A stretch of DNA of 64,000 nucleotides. It comes from Pseudomonas putida. Its GTDB lineage: Bacteria > Pseudomonadota > Gammaproteobacteria > Pseudomonadales > Pseudomonadaceae. The stretch lies in the NCBI RefSeq assembly GCF_002741075.1, contig NZ_CP016634.1, positions 1 to 64,000 of the forward strand, written 5' to 3'. The position numbers and the translations under genes were made by a program. Under the pieces are notes generated by a model. That model made no database searches. It was not told the DNA's origin and was given only the letters and a program-made list of their open reading frames with translations. Shown here piece by piece: positions 1 through 13,570 of the stretch (its first letter is position 1; every line of letters starts with the position of its first letter).

Positions 1-59
1 GAGCAGAAGAAGGGGTTGAGTGACGTCACGTGGCTTGATCGAACCTAGACGAGAAGACA

Positions 60-405
60 ACATGAAAAAAATAGAAGGACATATAAAAAGCTTTTCTGAA
101 GAACTTATAGATCTTTAGTGGATAACCTTCTGTGGATAACTACCGATAGCCCTTTGTTCACACTGGTTACAGAGAATCATAACCTTGTCGGTAAGCCGTG
201 CCCTCGCTGTGCTGATGAGGCGCAAAACCTGTGGATCGAATAGACTGTTACCCACAGATGAGTTATCAACAGGCTTGTTGTCAGGGTTGTGCATAGCTCT
301 CAAAGCTGGTTATCCACAGAGCTTATTCACAGCGCAGAAAGGGTATCTAGGGAGTTTTTTGACCGATTTGGCACTGCGCAAGTCGATGCCACATGTGGAT
401 AAGTG
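60..405. other. oriC-side origin region with DnaA boxes
   Basis: This stretch upstream of dnaA contains an AT-rich segment (about 60-116) followed by a cluster of DnaA boxes. Perfect 9-mers (TTATCCACA or its complement) lie at 131-139, 310-318 and 394-402. Near matches lie at 117-125, 248-256, 263-271 and 324-332. Pseudomonas chromosomes carry oriC next to dnaA, so this is most likely the dnaA-proximal part of the origin and also the autoregulated dnaA promoter region. The origin may extend left of the window. Confidence 0.8.
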
Positions 406-470
406 GTCTACCTCCCGGTACAATGGCGGTTTGTTTTTGCCTCATCCGGCTTTCAACTCAGGGGATATCC

Positions 471-2003
471 GTGTCAGTGGAACTTTGGCAGCAGTGCGTG
501 GAGCTTCTGCGCGATGAACTGCCTGCCCAGCAATTCAACACCTGGATCCGTCCGCTACAGGTCGAAGCCGAAGGCGACGAGTTGCGCGTCTATGCGCCCA
601 ACCGTTTCGTTCTCGATTGGGTCAACGAAAAGTACCTGGGTCGTCTGCTCGAGCTGTTGGGCGAGCGTGGCAACGGCATTGCGCCTGCCCTTTCCTTATT
701 AATAGGCAGCCGTCGCAGTTCAGCTCCGCGTGCCGCTCCCAATGCGCCTGTCAGTGCTGCGGTCGCTGCGTCGATGGCCCAACAGACTCAAGTCCAGCAG
801 GCAGCACAGGTCGTGCAACCGAGCGAGCCGGTCGTTGAGCCTGCACTCGAGCTGGCCCCTGCGCTCGAGATCGAAGAACCGTCTTCGCGCGACAGTTTCG
901 ATGCCATGGGCGAGCCGGCTTCTGCGCCAGCTACCACTCGCACCGAGCAACGCACGGTTCAGGTCGAGGGGGCGCTCAAGCACACCAGCTATCTCAACCG
1001 TACCTTTACCTTCGAAACCTTCGTCGAAGGTAAGTCCAACCAGTTGGCTCGCGCCGCAGCCTGGCAGGTTGCCGACAACCCCAAGCATGGTTACAACCCA
1101 CTGTTCCTTTATGGTGGGGTGGGCTTGGGTAAGACCCACCTGATGCATGCTGTGGGTAACCACCTGCTGAAGAAGAACCCGAATGCCAAGGTGGTCTACC
1201 TGCATTCCGAGCGTTTCGTCGCCGACATGGTCAAGGCGCTGCAGCTCAATGCAATCAACGAGTTCAAGCGCTTCTATCGTTCGGTCGACGCTCTGCTGAT
1301 TGACGATATCCAGTTCTTCGCGCGAAAGGAGCGTTCCCAGGAGGAGTTTTTCCACACCTTCAACGCCCTGCTAGAGGGTGGTCAGCAGGTCATTCTCACC
1401 AGCGACCGTTACCCGAAGGAAATCGAAGGGCTGGAAGAGCGTCTGAAGTCGCGCTTCGGTTGGGGCCTGACGGTTGCCGTAGAGCCCCCGGAGCTCGAAA
1501 CCCGTGTGGCGATCCTCATGAAGAAGGCCGACCAGGCGAAGGTGGAGTTGCCCCACGATGCGGCATTCTTCATCGCCCAGCGTATCCGCTCCAACGTGCG
1601 TGAGCTGGAGGGGGCCCTGAAACGAGTGATTGCCCATTCCCACTTCATGGGACGGGATATCACCATCGAGCTGATTCGTGAGTCCCTCAAAGATTTGCTG
1701 GCGCTGCAAGACAAGCTCGTGAGTGTGGATAACATTCAGCGCACTGTGGCCGAGTACTACAAGATCAAGATCGCCGATCTGTTGTCCAAGCGGCGTTCGC
1801 GCTCGGTCGCACGTCCACGCCAGGTTGCCATGGCGTTGTCCAAGGAGCTGACCAACCACAGTCTGCCGGAAATCGGCGATATGTTTGGCGGTCGCGACCA
1901 TACCACCGTGCTGCACGCCTGCCGCAAGATCAACGAATTGAAAGAATCCGATGCGGACATCCGCGAGGACTACAAGAACCTGCTGCGTACGCTGACGACC
2001 TGA
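471..2003 (+). CDS. dnaA: Chromosomal replication initiator DnaA
   Basis: This is the 510-residue AAA+ initiator that binds DnaA boxes and opens oriC. The order is an N-terminal DnaB-interaction domain (starting SVELWQQC), a variable Ala/Pro/Glu-rich linker (about residues 85-165), the ATPase with Walker [10 protein letters not shown] near residue 214 and Walker [10 protein letters not shown] near 274, and the C-terminal box-binding helix-turn-helix with [14 protein letters not shown] near 473. I chose the GTG at 471 because family proteins begin at this SVELW block and an AGGGG ribosome site lies 8 bases upstream; the open frame itself reaches further upstream. It is followed closely by dnaN. 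Confidence 0.97.
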   Translation: MSVELWQQCVELLRDELPAQQFNTWIRPLQVEAEGDELRVYAPNRFVLDWVNEKYLGRLLELLGERGNGIAPALSLLIGSRRSSAPRAAPNAPVSAAVAASMAQQTQVQQAAQVVQPSEPVVEPALELAPALEIEEPSSRDSFDAMGEPASAPATTRTEQRTVQVEGALKHTSYLNRTFTFETFVEGKSNQLARAAAWQVADNPKHGYNPLFLYGGVGLGKTHLMHAVGNHLLKKNPNAKVVYLHSERFVADMVKALQLNAINEFKRFYRSVDALLIDDIQFFARKERSQEEFFHTFNALLEGGQQVILTSDRYPKEIEGLEERLKSRFGWGLTVAVEPPELETRVAILMKKADQAKVELPHDAAFFIAQRIRSNVRELEGALKRVIAHSHFMGRDITIELIRESLKDLLALQDKLVSVDNIQRTVAEYYKIKIADLLSKRRSRSVARPRQVAMALSKELTNHSLPEIGDMFGGRDHTTVLHACRKINELKESDADIREDYKNLLRTLTT

Positions 2004-2043
2004 TGACCGTCGGTGCAGCTAATTGAAGGCAAGGGACTAGACC

Positions 2044-3147
2044 ATGCATTTCACCATTCAACGCGAAGCCCTGTTGAAACCCCTGCAACTGGTCGCAGGC
2101 GTCGTCGAGCGCCGCCAGACCTTGCCGGTCCTGTCCAATGTGCTGTTGGTCGTGCAAGGCCAGCAACTGTCGTTGACCGGTACCGACCTGGAAGTCGAGC
2201 TGGTTGGCCGTGTACAACTGGAAGAGCCGGCCGAGCCGGGCGAGATCACTGTCCCGGCGCGTAAGCTGATGGACATCTGCAAGAGCCTGCCGAGCGATGT
2301 CCTGATCGACATCAAGGTCGATGAGCAGAAGCTATTGGTCAAGGCTGGTCGCAGCCGTTTCACCCTGTCGACGCTGCCGGCCAATGACTTCCCGACCGTC
2401 GAGGAAGGCCCTGGCTCGCTGACCTGCAACCTGGAGCAAAGCAAGCTGCGTCGCCTGATCGAACGCACCAGCTTCGCCATGGCCCAACAGGACGTGCGTT
2501 ACTACCTCAACGGCATGCTGCTGGAAGTTTCCACTGATACCCTGCGTGCTGTTGCTACCGACGGTCACCGTCTAGCGCTGTGCTCCATGCACGCCGCCAT
2601 TGGCCAAGCCGAGCGCCACCAGGTCATCGTGCCACGCAAAGGTATCCTCGAACTGGCACGTCTACTGACTGAGCCGGAAGGTATGGTCAGCATCGTTCTG
2701 GGCCAGCATCACATTCGTGCGACCACCGGCGAGTTCACCTTCACCTCCAAACTGGTGGACGGCAAGTTCCCCGACTACGAGCGTGTACTGCCAAAAGGCG
2801 GTGACAAACTGGTGATCGGTGATCGCCAGGCTCTGCGTGAGGCCTTCAGCCGTACCGCGATCCTCTCCAACGAGAAGTACCGTGGGATCCGTTTGCAGCT
2901 GGCTTCCGGCCAGTTGAAGATTCAGGCAAACAACCCCGAGCAGGAAGAGGCCGAAGAAGAGATCAGCGTCGATTACAGCGGTAGCTCGCTGGAGATCGGT
3001 TTCAACGTGAGCTACTTGCTGGATGTGCTGGGCGTTATGACCACCGAGCAGGTTCGTCTGATCTTGTCCGACTCCAACAGCAGCGCCCTGCTTCAGGAAG
3101 CCGGCAATGATGACTCTTCCTACGTCGTCATGCCGATGCGTCTGTAA
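2044..3147 (+). CDS. dnaN: DNA polymerase III beta clamp
   Basis: This 367-residue protein is the ring-shaped sliding clamp that tethers DNA polymerase III to its template. It begins MHFTIQREALLKPLQ and ends SSYVVMPMRL, the usual ends of the family, and has the normal length for three clamp repeats. The start is preceded by AAGGGA. It lies 40 bp after dnaA and 15 bp before recF, consistent with the conserved replication operon. Confidence 0.97.
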   Translation: MHFTIQREALLKPLQLVAGVVERRQTLPVLSNVLLVVQGQQLSLTGTDLEVELVGRVQLEEPAEPGEITVPARKLMDICKSLPSDVLIDIKVDEQKLLVKAGRSRFTLSTLPANDFPTVEEGPGSLTCNLEQSKLRRLIERTSFAMAQQDVRYYLNGMLLEVSTDTLRAVATDGHRLALCSMHAAIGQAERHQVIVPRKGILELARLLTEPEGMVSIVLGQHHIRATTGEFTFTSKLVDGKFPDYERVLPKGGDKLVIGDRQALREAFSRTAILSNEKYRGIRLQLASGQLKIQANNPEQEEAEEEISVDYSGSSLEIGFNVSYLLDVLGVMTTEQVRLILSDSNSSALLQEAGNDDSSYVVMPMRL

Positions 3148-3162
3148 CCTGTAGCAGGCCAA

Positions 3163-6691
<3,529 letters not shown>

Positions 6692-6777
6692 TCAGGTGTA
6701 GGTTCACAGAAAAGCTGCACGCTTTCACAAATAGATGACCGGCCGGGCTTCAACCATGGCCCCTGTCGGTCACCATC

Positions 6778-6803
6778 AAGCCCGCCTTCGCGGGCTTTTT
6801 TTT
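6778..6803 (+). terminator. Rho-independent terminator after gyrB
   Basis: The sequence AGCCCGC-CTTC-GCGGGCT is a GC-rich hairpin followed directly by eight T residues. It lies about 90 bases after the gyrB stop and probably ends the replication operon. It marks the last clearly core sequence before the island. Confidence 0.9.
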
Positions 6804-7527
6804 GCCTGGAATTCCTGCCGGGGCGCCCTACTCCGCTCATTGGAAAATGATGCAGATGGGGGGATTTGAGGAAGTGATTTGATGGGGCGCTGGAAGTGCT
6901 GAGAGGGTCGGCGGGCGGATCTGAGCAGCAGAGAGATTGAGAGGACTTTAAAACTAATATTTGAACACCTTAATAGTTAATTAAGCGTACGTGTTAAGTA
7001 TTAATTTGAACAATTTAGTATGGAAATGGAATTTGGTGGAAGTTGCCATTTTGGATTTTTTGTAGATTTCGAAGGGATGTTGGAATAAGATCTATGACCA
7101 ACTTTTCCGCTTTGCACTGAAGATTTTCAGCCAAATCAGCTGTTTGAAGCGAGAGCTTCAGACCTGATCCAAATTGCTCCAGCGATCACGAAGTGGCCGT
7201 TTAGAAATAAAGAGAGCAAGCCGATTGCTTTAGATTCTGATCAGTCATGAGAGTCATGACCAATGAGAGAAAAGGAGACCTGAAAATGTAGAAAAACGCG
7301 ATCAATCCCGAGAGGACTGACCGCGCTTAGCGAAGCAGACTTGCGTCCTCAGAACCCGCAATGTCTGCTTTTTCGAAGCGACTGTCAATCCTCTCCCATT
7401 TTTTCGACCTTAGCGAGGTTACTCGACGGCACAGTGTTGCCTGTCGAAAGGCCTCACTTCGCCCGCCCTGCGCCTTGATTTTTTGGCGCAGCGTCGGCGC
7501 TCGTTTCGAGATTTTCGGAGGTGTTTC
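6804..7527. other. Gene-free, partly AT-rich stretch between gyrB and tnsA
   Basis: No convincing gene is present in these 724 bases. The part from about 6940 to 7090 is clearly richer in A and T than its surroundings, with two related segments near 6959 and 7007 sharing TTTGAACA. A short dyad (GTCATGA-GAG-TCATGAC) lies near 7248. In Tn7-like elements the left transposon end and its transposase-binding sites lie just upstream of tnsA, so the end is expected here. I could not identify a convincing TGT terminus or repeated binding sites. Confidence 0.5.
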
Positions 7528-8166
7528 ATGACAGTACGAAAGGTGGTCACGCGGCGGTCCAACCATTACCGCGGCTACTTCCCATCGCTCAAAAATAAAA
7601 AGCCTGTGCCCTGGGAGTCCCAGCTCGAAGGCGCTCTTTTTCGGCTTCTTGAGCTGTCTCCTGCGGTCATCGGCTACGTCCCGCAGCCCAGTGAGGAACG
7701 TGTTCCATCGCTCCAGGGCTACTTCAAATATTACCCAGACGTACAGGTTTTCCTCGCGGATGGGCGCGAGTGGTGGTTTGAAGTGAAGCCTCACGATCGA
7801 CTGAAGATTGCCAGCGTCAGGCAGCGACTGGATGCCGCTGAGCGCTACTTCAACGCCACTGCCCGTAACTTTTCGGTGATCACTGAAAAGTTAATTGAAG
7901 CTGAACCCCTGGCTACCAATCTTAGAAGGCTGATGTATCACCGGCGCGGTCCAGAGCTTTCGCATCAGGCGTTGGAGGAGGTAATGGCGACCTTCAACGA
8001 ATGGCCGCCTATGACCGTTGCAGATCTGCTCTACGTGGTTGGTGAGGGGAAAGCCTGGCGCTTGTTAGGCCTTGGGGTGGTGGGCATTGACCTTGATAGG
8101 TCAATTGACACTGACTCCCCGGTCTTCCTGCAAGGGGGGCACCGTCATGCAAACCTTTTCCCTTAG
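7528..8166 (+). CDS. tnsA: TnsA-like transposon endonuclease
   Basis: This 212-residue protein matches the TnsA family, the subunit of Tn7-type transposases that cuts the 5' ends of the element so that transposition is cut-and-paste. The restriction-endonuclease-like fold is suggested by WESQLE (E30), the Asp in YYPDVQVF (D71) and the E-x-K in WWFEVKPHD (E85, K87). A C-terminal helical part follows, as in TnsA. The ATG at 7528 is chosen because CGGAGG lies 7 bases upstream. Its 3' end overlaps the tnsB start by about 20 bases, indicating translational coupling. Confidence 0.88.
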   Translation: MTVRKVVTRRSNHYRGYFPSLKNKKPVPWESQLEGALFRLLELSPAVIGYVPQPSEERVPSLQGYFKYYPDVQVFLADGREWWFEVKPHDRLKIASVRQRLDAAERYFNATARNFSVITEKLIEAEPLATNLRRLMYHRRGPELSHQALEEVMATFNEWPPMTVADLLYVVGEGKAWRLLGLGVVGIDLDRSIDTDSPVFLQGGHRHANLFP

Positions 8167-10105
8167 GGTGAAATTGGTCGTCATCGTTCGTGGCGTACTG
8201 ATGGTGCTTGAGAAGAGGCTTATTGACCGGAAGCTGCTCTTTTTCGATGAGCTTGGTGAGCCCACGAAGCTATCCGAGAAGGAGTTCTATGAGGCCTACG
8301 AGAAGCGCGAGATCGAGATCTCCGCTGATCAGCCATACCTTGGGAGGGTTCCGTATGTGCGGAACGTCCCTCCAGATATTTCATGCTTCCCCAAAAAACA
8401 TGGAGATGAGGCATTGCGTCGACGCAAGTATCTGGACGACCTAACTAAGCGCGGTAAATACAAGCTACCGGGTGACGAAGACATGATCAAGAAGCTTAGA
8501 GATATCGCCAAAAAGATTGGGGATGCGTGCGCACCCTCGGTTTCCACTATTCGACGTTGGGCAGCCAAATACATTGGCCAGAACGTAGTAAAGCTTATCC
8601 CTCAGCATGCCAAAAAGGGTCGGGCTGCCGCGATACAGGGAGAGCTCGAAGTTATTCTTGAAGGGGTGATTAATAAAACCTACCTGCAGGATACGATTCC
8701 AGCGGTCAGCGTGGTCGTTTCAGAATTCGAGGATCAGATAAAAGAGAGGAACAAAAGTCGTTTGCCTTCGGATCAGCTCAAGATCCCAAGCGGAATGACT
8801 GTCCGAAGGTACATCGCCAAGCTGGATCCGTACCTTGTGGATAAGGAGAGGCTCGGAAAACACGCAGCAGACAAGAAGCACCGTGTTGCGGCGGGTGTCC
8901 TACGTGTCCATGAGATTTTGGAACGTTGGGAAATTGATCACACCTTGTTGGACGTCCAGCTTGTGGATGAAACCTCGGGGCTGTGCATTGGGCGCCCCTA
9001 TCTGACGATCGTCCTCGACCGCTTCTCTCGAATGGTGATGGGATATTTGCTCCACCTGTCGGCGCCAAATACGGAAACCGTGCTTCGTGTGATCGAACGC
9101 TCAATCCGTCCAAAAGCCGAATTGCTGAAGCGCTTTCCGAAAGTGAGAAATGAATGGTGGGCACGTGGGCTGCCGGCTCGAATAGTCCCAGACAACGCAG
9201 CGGAATTTCACGCGGGCGATCTCATCATGGGATTCAACGAGTTGGGTATCGAGATCATGTATCCCGCTTCAAGGGCCCCTCAAAGGAAAGGTGCCGTCGA
9301 ACGCTTTTTCAGCACACAGAACCTGGGGCTTATCCACAACCTCCCGGGTACCACCTTCTCGAATATCCAGCAGCGTGGCGATTACGACTCGGAGAAGAAT
9401 GCATGTTTCACGCTCCCTCAATTGGAGGCGGTGGTAGTGAAATGGATCGTCGATGGTTACCACCAGACTCCTCATCGGGGGCTGGACAACAGAACACCGG
9501 CTCAAGTCTGGGGGACTAGCGAGGCGAACCATGTCATCAGCCTTCCCGTCGACCTGGACTCGTTGGAGTGCATTCTGGCCAAGCGGGCCTCGGTGAAGGT
9601 TCACCATTACGGCATCGAGGTTGCCAAAGTGGGCTACCACTCTACGGAACTTGCTGAGCTCCGTATGCGTTTGGCAGACGGAGAAAAGGTAAACGTCCGC
9701 TATCGAGACGAAGCCGGGCACGTTTGGGTTCACGACCGCTTCAGAAACTTGTTCTTCAAAGTGCCCGCCAAAGATGAGCGAATGGCCGGTAAGAGCAGGG
9801 AGGTGTGGAAGGCTGCCGAGAAAGCGCTGCGAGAAAAATATAATGAGCAGCCTAGCTTCGAGGCTACGCACAGGTGCTACCAGGAAATTATGGAAGATGC
9901 AGACGAGGCCCGCCGTTCGCAGACGCTCAGAAAACGACGCGCAGCTGCCATAGCGAAAATCGACAAGGAGGGTCGAGTGACCGAAAGCACGCCTCCACCC
10001 AAGGTACTCGCTGAAGTGGAATGGACCGGTGACTCTATTCCTAACATTCCGCCAGCAGCCTTCAAGGTCTCGGTTCGTCGCCCTGCTGGGAGTTCTAAGC
10101 CATGA
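8147..10105 (+). CDS. tnsB: TnsB-like DDE transposase
   Basis: This 652-residue integrase-core (rve, Mu/TniA-type) transposase binds the element ends and joins 3' ends to target DNA. The catalytic triad is visible as D264 in WEIDHTLLD, D349 in VPDNAAEFH and E385 in RKGAVERFF, with the usual D-35-E spacing. N-terminal helix-turn-helix regions and a C-terminal beta-barrel and basic tail flank the core. The start at 8147 is chosen for the strong AAGGGGGG ribosome site; an ATG at 8201 is an alternative. Its stop overlaps the tnsC start in ATGA. Confidence 0.9.
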   Translation: MQTFSLRVKLVVIVRGVLMVLEKRLIDRKLLFFDELGEPTKLSEKEFYEAYEKREIEISADQPYLGRVPYVRNVPPDISCFPKKHGDEALRRRKYLDDLTKRGKYKLPGDEDMIKKLRDIAKKIGDACAPSVSTIRRWAAKYIGQNVVKLIPQHAKKGRAAAIQGELEVILEGVINKTYLQDTIPAVSVVVSEFEDQIKERNKSRLPSDQLKIPSGMTVRRYIAKLDPYLVDKERLGKHAADKKHRVAAGVLRVHEILERWEIDHTLLDVQLVDETSGLCIGRPYLTIVLDRFSRMVMGYLLHLSAPNTETVLRVIERSIRPKAELLKRFPKVRNEWWARGLPARIVPDNAAEFHAGDLIMGFNELGIEIMYPASRAPQRKGAVERFFSTQNLGLIHNLPGTTFSNIQQRGDYDSEKNACFTLPQLEAVVVKWIVDGYHQTPHRGLDNRTPAQVWGTSEANHVISLPVDLDSLECILAKRASVKVHHYGIEVAKVGYHSTELAELRMRLADGEKVNVRYRDEAGHVWVHDRFRNLFFKVPAKDERMAGKSREVWKAAEKALREKYNEQPSFEATHRCYQEIMEDADEARRSQTLRKRRAAAIAKIDKEGRVTESTPPPKVLAEVEWTGDSIPNIPPAAFKVSVRRPAGSSKP

Positions 10106-11061
10106 ACGCCATCAATCTGTACGAATGCTACGAGCATGGTGAATACAGCTTTACGCTCCGCGATCGTTTTATTCACAGCCCTCAAGTCGAGCGAGCGTTG
10201 ACGCGACTAGGCGATATCCACGGCGATAGTCGGCGTACCAGAGCAAGTAAAGGGTTGCTGATCCAAGGTCCAAGCGGAGTGGGCAAGAGCACATTGGTCA
10301 AGGAGTACATTCGGTCATTGGAGGAATTGGAGAGCCATGACCCACAGAAGCGGACAGTTCTGTTCGTCGAGATGCCTTCGTCTCCAACCAAAAAGAACCT
10401 GGCAGCAGCCATTTTGGCAGAGCTGAAGGATCCCTTCGCAGAGGCACGAGGACATTCGGCAGAGGTTAAATTTGCGCGAGTAGTCCTGCTGCTGAAGAAC
10501 CTTGGCGTGGAGATGTTGGTCCTCGATGAGGCGCAGCACCTGGTCGATTATCGTCGTAATGGTGCGTATGAGGCAGCAGACTGGATCAAGAGTCTGATGA
10601 ATGAAACCAGTATCGCGTTTGTTCTGATTGGGCTGAAGCGCACCGAAAATCTCCTGCTAGCAAACGAGCAACTGCGACGCAGGTTTTCGGCCACGGTGGC
10701 ATACGATCGCTTCACCTTCTCCGCTAATACGTCTCTTCATTTCGTGATGTTGTTGCAGGCAATCGAGGGCGAACTGCCTGTTCAAACCATCAGTTTTGTA
10801 GAGCCAGCGATGATTAAACGCTTCTACCTGGCTTCCTATGGATTGATCGACTACCTCATCAAGATTGTGGACAGGGCTGTTTGGCTGGTTCAAGTCCAGG
10901 ACCTTGTCGGGATTGAACTTCCTGTGCTGGCCCAGGCTTTTGAAGACGAGGTTTGGAGCTACGCCACCGAGGATCGAAACCCCTTCAGTGCGAGCTTCAA
11001 TTTCCAGCCTCTGTTCGGGAAGCGGGAGCCGTTTGAGACGTTCGAAGAGAGCAGTACCTGA
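10102..11061 (+). CDS. tnsC: TnsC/TniB-like AAA+ ATPase
   Basis: This 319-residue AAA+ ATPase would link target selection to the transposase, as TnsC does in Tn7. Walker A GPSGVGKST lies near residues 56-64 and Walker B LVLDEAQHL near 137-145, followed by an arginine-rich sensor region (QLRRRFSATV). It starts inside the stop of tnsB (4-base overlap), so the three genes form one operon. It is shorter than Tn7 TnsC (about 555 residues) and closer in size to TniB-type proteins. Confidence 0.88.
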   Translation: MNAINLYECYEHGEYSFTLRDRFIHSPQVERALTRLGDIHGDSRRTRASKGLLIQGPSGVGKSTLVKEYIRSLEELESHDPQKRTVLFVEMPSSPTKKNLAAAILAELKDPFAEARGHSAEVKFARVVLLLKNLGVEMLVLDEAQHLVDYRRNGAYEAADWIKSLMNETSIAFVLIGLKRTENLLLANEQLRRRFSATVAYDRFTFSANTSLHFVMLLQAIEGELPVQTISFVEPAMIKRFYLASYGLIDYLIKIVDRAVWLVQVQDLVGIELPVLAQAFEDEVWSYATEDRNPFSASFNFQPLFGKREPFETFEESST

Positions 11062-11136
11062 CGGCCAAGGGCCGGGCTTATCGGCCCGGCTCTACTCCCC
11101 TGATTTTTATGTCTTCGATTTCATGGATGTGTAGGA

Positions 11137-13053
11137 ATGTTTGGTCTTTTAATCAACCCACGACCACACCAAGACGAAAGTCTTTTGGGGTACCTGCAGC
11201 GCCTGGCGAAAGCCAACGGATTACCCAGAAAGGAACTGCTCACCGCCTTTGCACGAGCCGACGAGACCGATGTTGCGGACTGGCTGCAGATGATGGAAGG
11301 ACCACTGAGCTGGCCTGCGGTATCTGCTGAGTTTCGTGATCCAAGGCCCAAGGGGGTCAAGTTATGGACGACTCATCACGCTCGTTACTGTCCGATCTGT
11401 TTGGGCGAAGCCGGTTATTGGAGAGAAAGCTGGGGCTTGACCCTGGTTACGACGTGTTCTGTCCACGGCACTGAACTCCACGGGCGGTGCCCCAACTGTC
11501 TGAAGGAAACCGATCCAAGCGCAATGAGTGCGAATAGTTGCCAAGCGTGTGGCACCTCATTGAGTGGGACCAATTTTGAGATCGCGCCGGCGAGTGATAC
11601 GGCCGCCTGGCTCACCTCTGGCTTTGAAGATAGGTTTTACGCCGACTCGTTGCCAGCTGACGCGGGATTGGCGGCCCTCACCTACGAACAGTTTCACGAG
11701 TTGTCATCGCGTCTCGCTGTCAGAAGTTTGCCTACGGAAAGAACCCAGCCGCTGAAGGTTGCTGATTCGGGTTCGCTAGAGATATCGCGGCTTATGGCAA
11801 ACGCGGCGGGCGTGGTTCTCATGAACTGGCCTCTCGCATTCAGAGAACTGCTGAGTGGCCTCAAGGCAGTCCATTCCGATAACGAACATTGGACGCTCAG
11901 CAGATCGTTCGGCCCGATATACCACGACATCCACCGTGATCTGGATGACTCTTGTTTTGACTTTCTTCGTCGAGAGTTCGAATCATTTCTGCAGCATGCG
12001 TGGGAAGCACCGTTAGCGAAGCGAAATCGCAATTTGAGTGAGGAGACGATTGAGAGACATCGTTGGGTGTCGTTCGATTCTGCTGCTGAAGCTTGTGGTC
12101 TCGGGGTATCAGTCATAAAACGCCTTCATCAGGAGGGACAAATCGCCTATCGGGAGAAGGTCCATGAAGATCGAGTCTTTACGGTCGTGGACCTGGATCA
12201 TTTGAAGGCAATCTCGCAGCATCTCCAGGGCGTGGCTGATATGAAAGAAACCTCGACTTTGCTAAGCCTCTGTCGCAATCGGGTTAGGCAGCTGCTAGCT
12301 GGTGGTACCCTCCAGTTCTTTGGTGGAGAACCGCGCCCAGGCGAAAGGTGGCTGATTGACTGCCGCTCGATCAACGAATTGATTGATGAGAAGCTGCCTA
12401 CCAGCTCTGACCAGAGCCTGGTGTCGATCAACTACTTGGCCAAGCATTCTCTGCCCAAGGGGGGTGGGTTGGTCGAGTTGGTTCAGGCAATACGTGCAGG
12501 TGAACTTCGCGCTTACGGCCCAGCTGAGAATGGCTCGGTTGCGGTAGGGGCGTGGTTACTCAAGCCGCAAGATTTTGCAGCGTGGCAACAAGCCCGAGCT
12601 GAGAACAAGAGTCCGGTCTTTCCCGGCCTGTCGGTAGTCAAGGCTGCTGCGCTGTTAGGCGTCAAAGAACAATGCGCATACGCGTTCGTTCGACTGGGTC
12701 TGCTATGGAGCACTGCTGTCGAACGAGGCCGGCGTACGCAATTGATGGTTAAGCCTCAAGCCATCGACAGATTCAGGCGTGGCTATATCTTGGGACCGGA
12801 GATTGCGGTGTATTTGGGGAAGTCGACCAGGGAGGCGTTCAAGCACCTTTGGGAGGCCAGGTTTCGCCCCGTTGCGGGGCCATCCATTCCAAACGCGGCT
12901 TGCCGGCAGTACGTTTGGGTAAGAAGCAAAAAGCTGATCGATTACCTCGCAAGTGAAGCCGCCCAGATCGACGATCCTGAAGCCATCACGTTTTTATCCA
13001 CACCGATCGCTCAGCCTCGTGATTGCCGATTCAGGCATGTGGGATCAAGATAG
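11137..13053 (+). CDS. TniQ/TnsD-type target-selection protein
   Basis: This 638-residue protein begins with a TniQ domain (MFGLLINPRPHQDESLLGYL) and a zinc-finger region with C85/C88, C107, H110, C118/C121 and a further CQAC pair. The long C-terminal half contains at least three helix-turn-helix-like segments: FDSAAEACGLGVSVIKRL, STLLSLCRNRVRQLL and SVVKAAALLGVKEQCAY. In Tn7 the TniQ protein TnsD recognises the conserved 3' end of glmS. The size and DNA-binding tail here suggest a TnsD-type site-specific selector. No glmS is present, and the nearest conserved gene is gyrB. The role is inferred from the family and position. Confidence 0.82.
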   Translation: MFGLLINPRPHQDESLLGYLQRLAKANGLPRKELLTAFARADETDVADWLQMMEGPLSWPAVSAEFRDPRPKGVKLWTTHHARYCPICLGEAGYWRESWGLTLVTTCSVHGTELHGRCPNCLKETDPSAMSANSCQACGTSLSGTNFEIAPASDTAAWLTSGFEDRFYADSLPADAGLAALTYEQFHELSSRLAVRSLPTERTQPLKVADSGSLEISRLMANAAGVVLMNWPLAFRELLSGLKAVHSDNEHWTLSRSFGPIYHDIHRDLDDSCFDFLRREFESFLQHAWEAPLAKRNRNLSEETIERHRWVSFDSAAEACGLGVSVIKRLHQEGQIAYREKVHEDRVFTVVDLDHLKAISQHLQGVADMKETSTLLSLCRNRVRQLLAGGTLQFFGGEPRPGERWLIDCRSINELIDEKLPTSSDQSLVSINYLAKHSLPKGGGLVELVQAIRAGELRAYGPAENGSVAVGAWLLKPQDFAAWQQARAENKSPVFPGLSVVKAAALLGVKEQCAYAFVRLGLLWSTAVERGRRTQLMVKPQAIDRFRRGYILGPEIAVYLGKSTREAFKHLWEARFRPVAGPSIPNAACRQYVWVRSKKLIDYLASEAAQIDDPEAITFLSTPIAQPRDCRFRHVGSR

Positions 13054-13109
13054 TTAGCACGCTTTCTTTCTTGATTGCTAAAATCATCGAACCCATTTTG
13101 GAGAATCTT

Positions 13110-13469
13110 ATGTCCCGTCTCGCTGAATTCCGCCTGCTCGAACAACAGCTCGCAGCCCAACTGGCGGAGCTGGAAGCGCTGAAAAATGACTCTGCCCTGA
13201 AGCAGGAAATGGAATTTGAAACGAAGCTGCGCAGTTTGCTCAACGAGTATGGCTACGGCCTGCGCCAAGTGGTGCTGATCCTCGATCCGCAAGCGGTGGC
13301 TTCCACTGATATGGCCCCAAAAACCTCTCGGAAACCACGCGAAGTGAAGGTCTACAAGAATCCACACAGCGGAGAGGTTGTTGAGACCAAGGGTGGTAAT
13401 CAGCGTACGCTTAAGGCCTGGAAAAACGAGTATGGCGCTGAGGTAGTCGAGTCTTGGCTCGCCAATTGA
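13110..13469 (+). CDS. MvaT/H-NS-like xenogeneic silencer
   Basis: This 119-residue protein resembles the MvaT/MvaU family of Pseudomonas H-NS-like proteins, which coat AT-rich foreign DNA and repress it. The N-terminal coiled-coil (SRLAEFRLLEQQLAAQLAEL) fits the oligomerisation domain. The C-terminal part, with VKVYKNPHSGEVVETKGG and TLKAWKNEYG, is the typical DNA-binding block. The start at 13110 is supported by TTGGAG upstream. It sits 57 bases after the TniQ gene in the same direction, so it is probably cargo of the transposon or part of its core operon. Confidence 0.88.
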   Translation: MSRLAEFRLLEQQLAAQLAELEALKNDSALKQEMEFETKLRSLLNEYGYGLRQVVLILDPQAVASTDMAPKTSRKPREVKVYKNPHSGEVVETKGGNQRTLKAWKNEYGAEVVESWLAN

Positions 13470-13570
13470 TTGCACTGCAGGCGGCTTCTGGCACGAGATG
13501 AATCGTGGTGCGCCCCGAATGCAAATTCCCATTCTGGGGCGTGACGAAATTTTCTGCGGGTGGTGGATTT

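Noticed and set aside
720..1355. Long minus-strand open frame inside dnaA
   Set aside because: It lies fully within dnaA in an antisense frame, as expected for GC-rich coding DNA, and resembles no protein.
13512..13540. Possible terminator after the silencer gene
   Set aside because: The GCCCC...GGGGC stem is imperfect and has no T-run directly after it.
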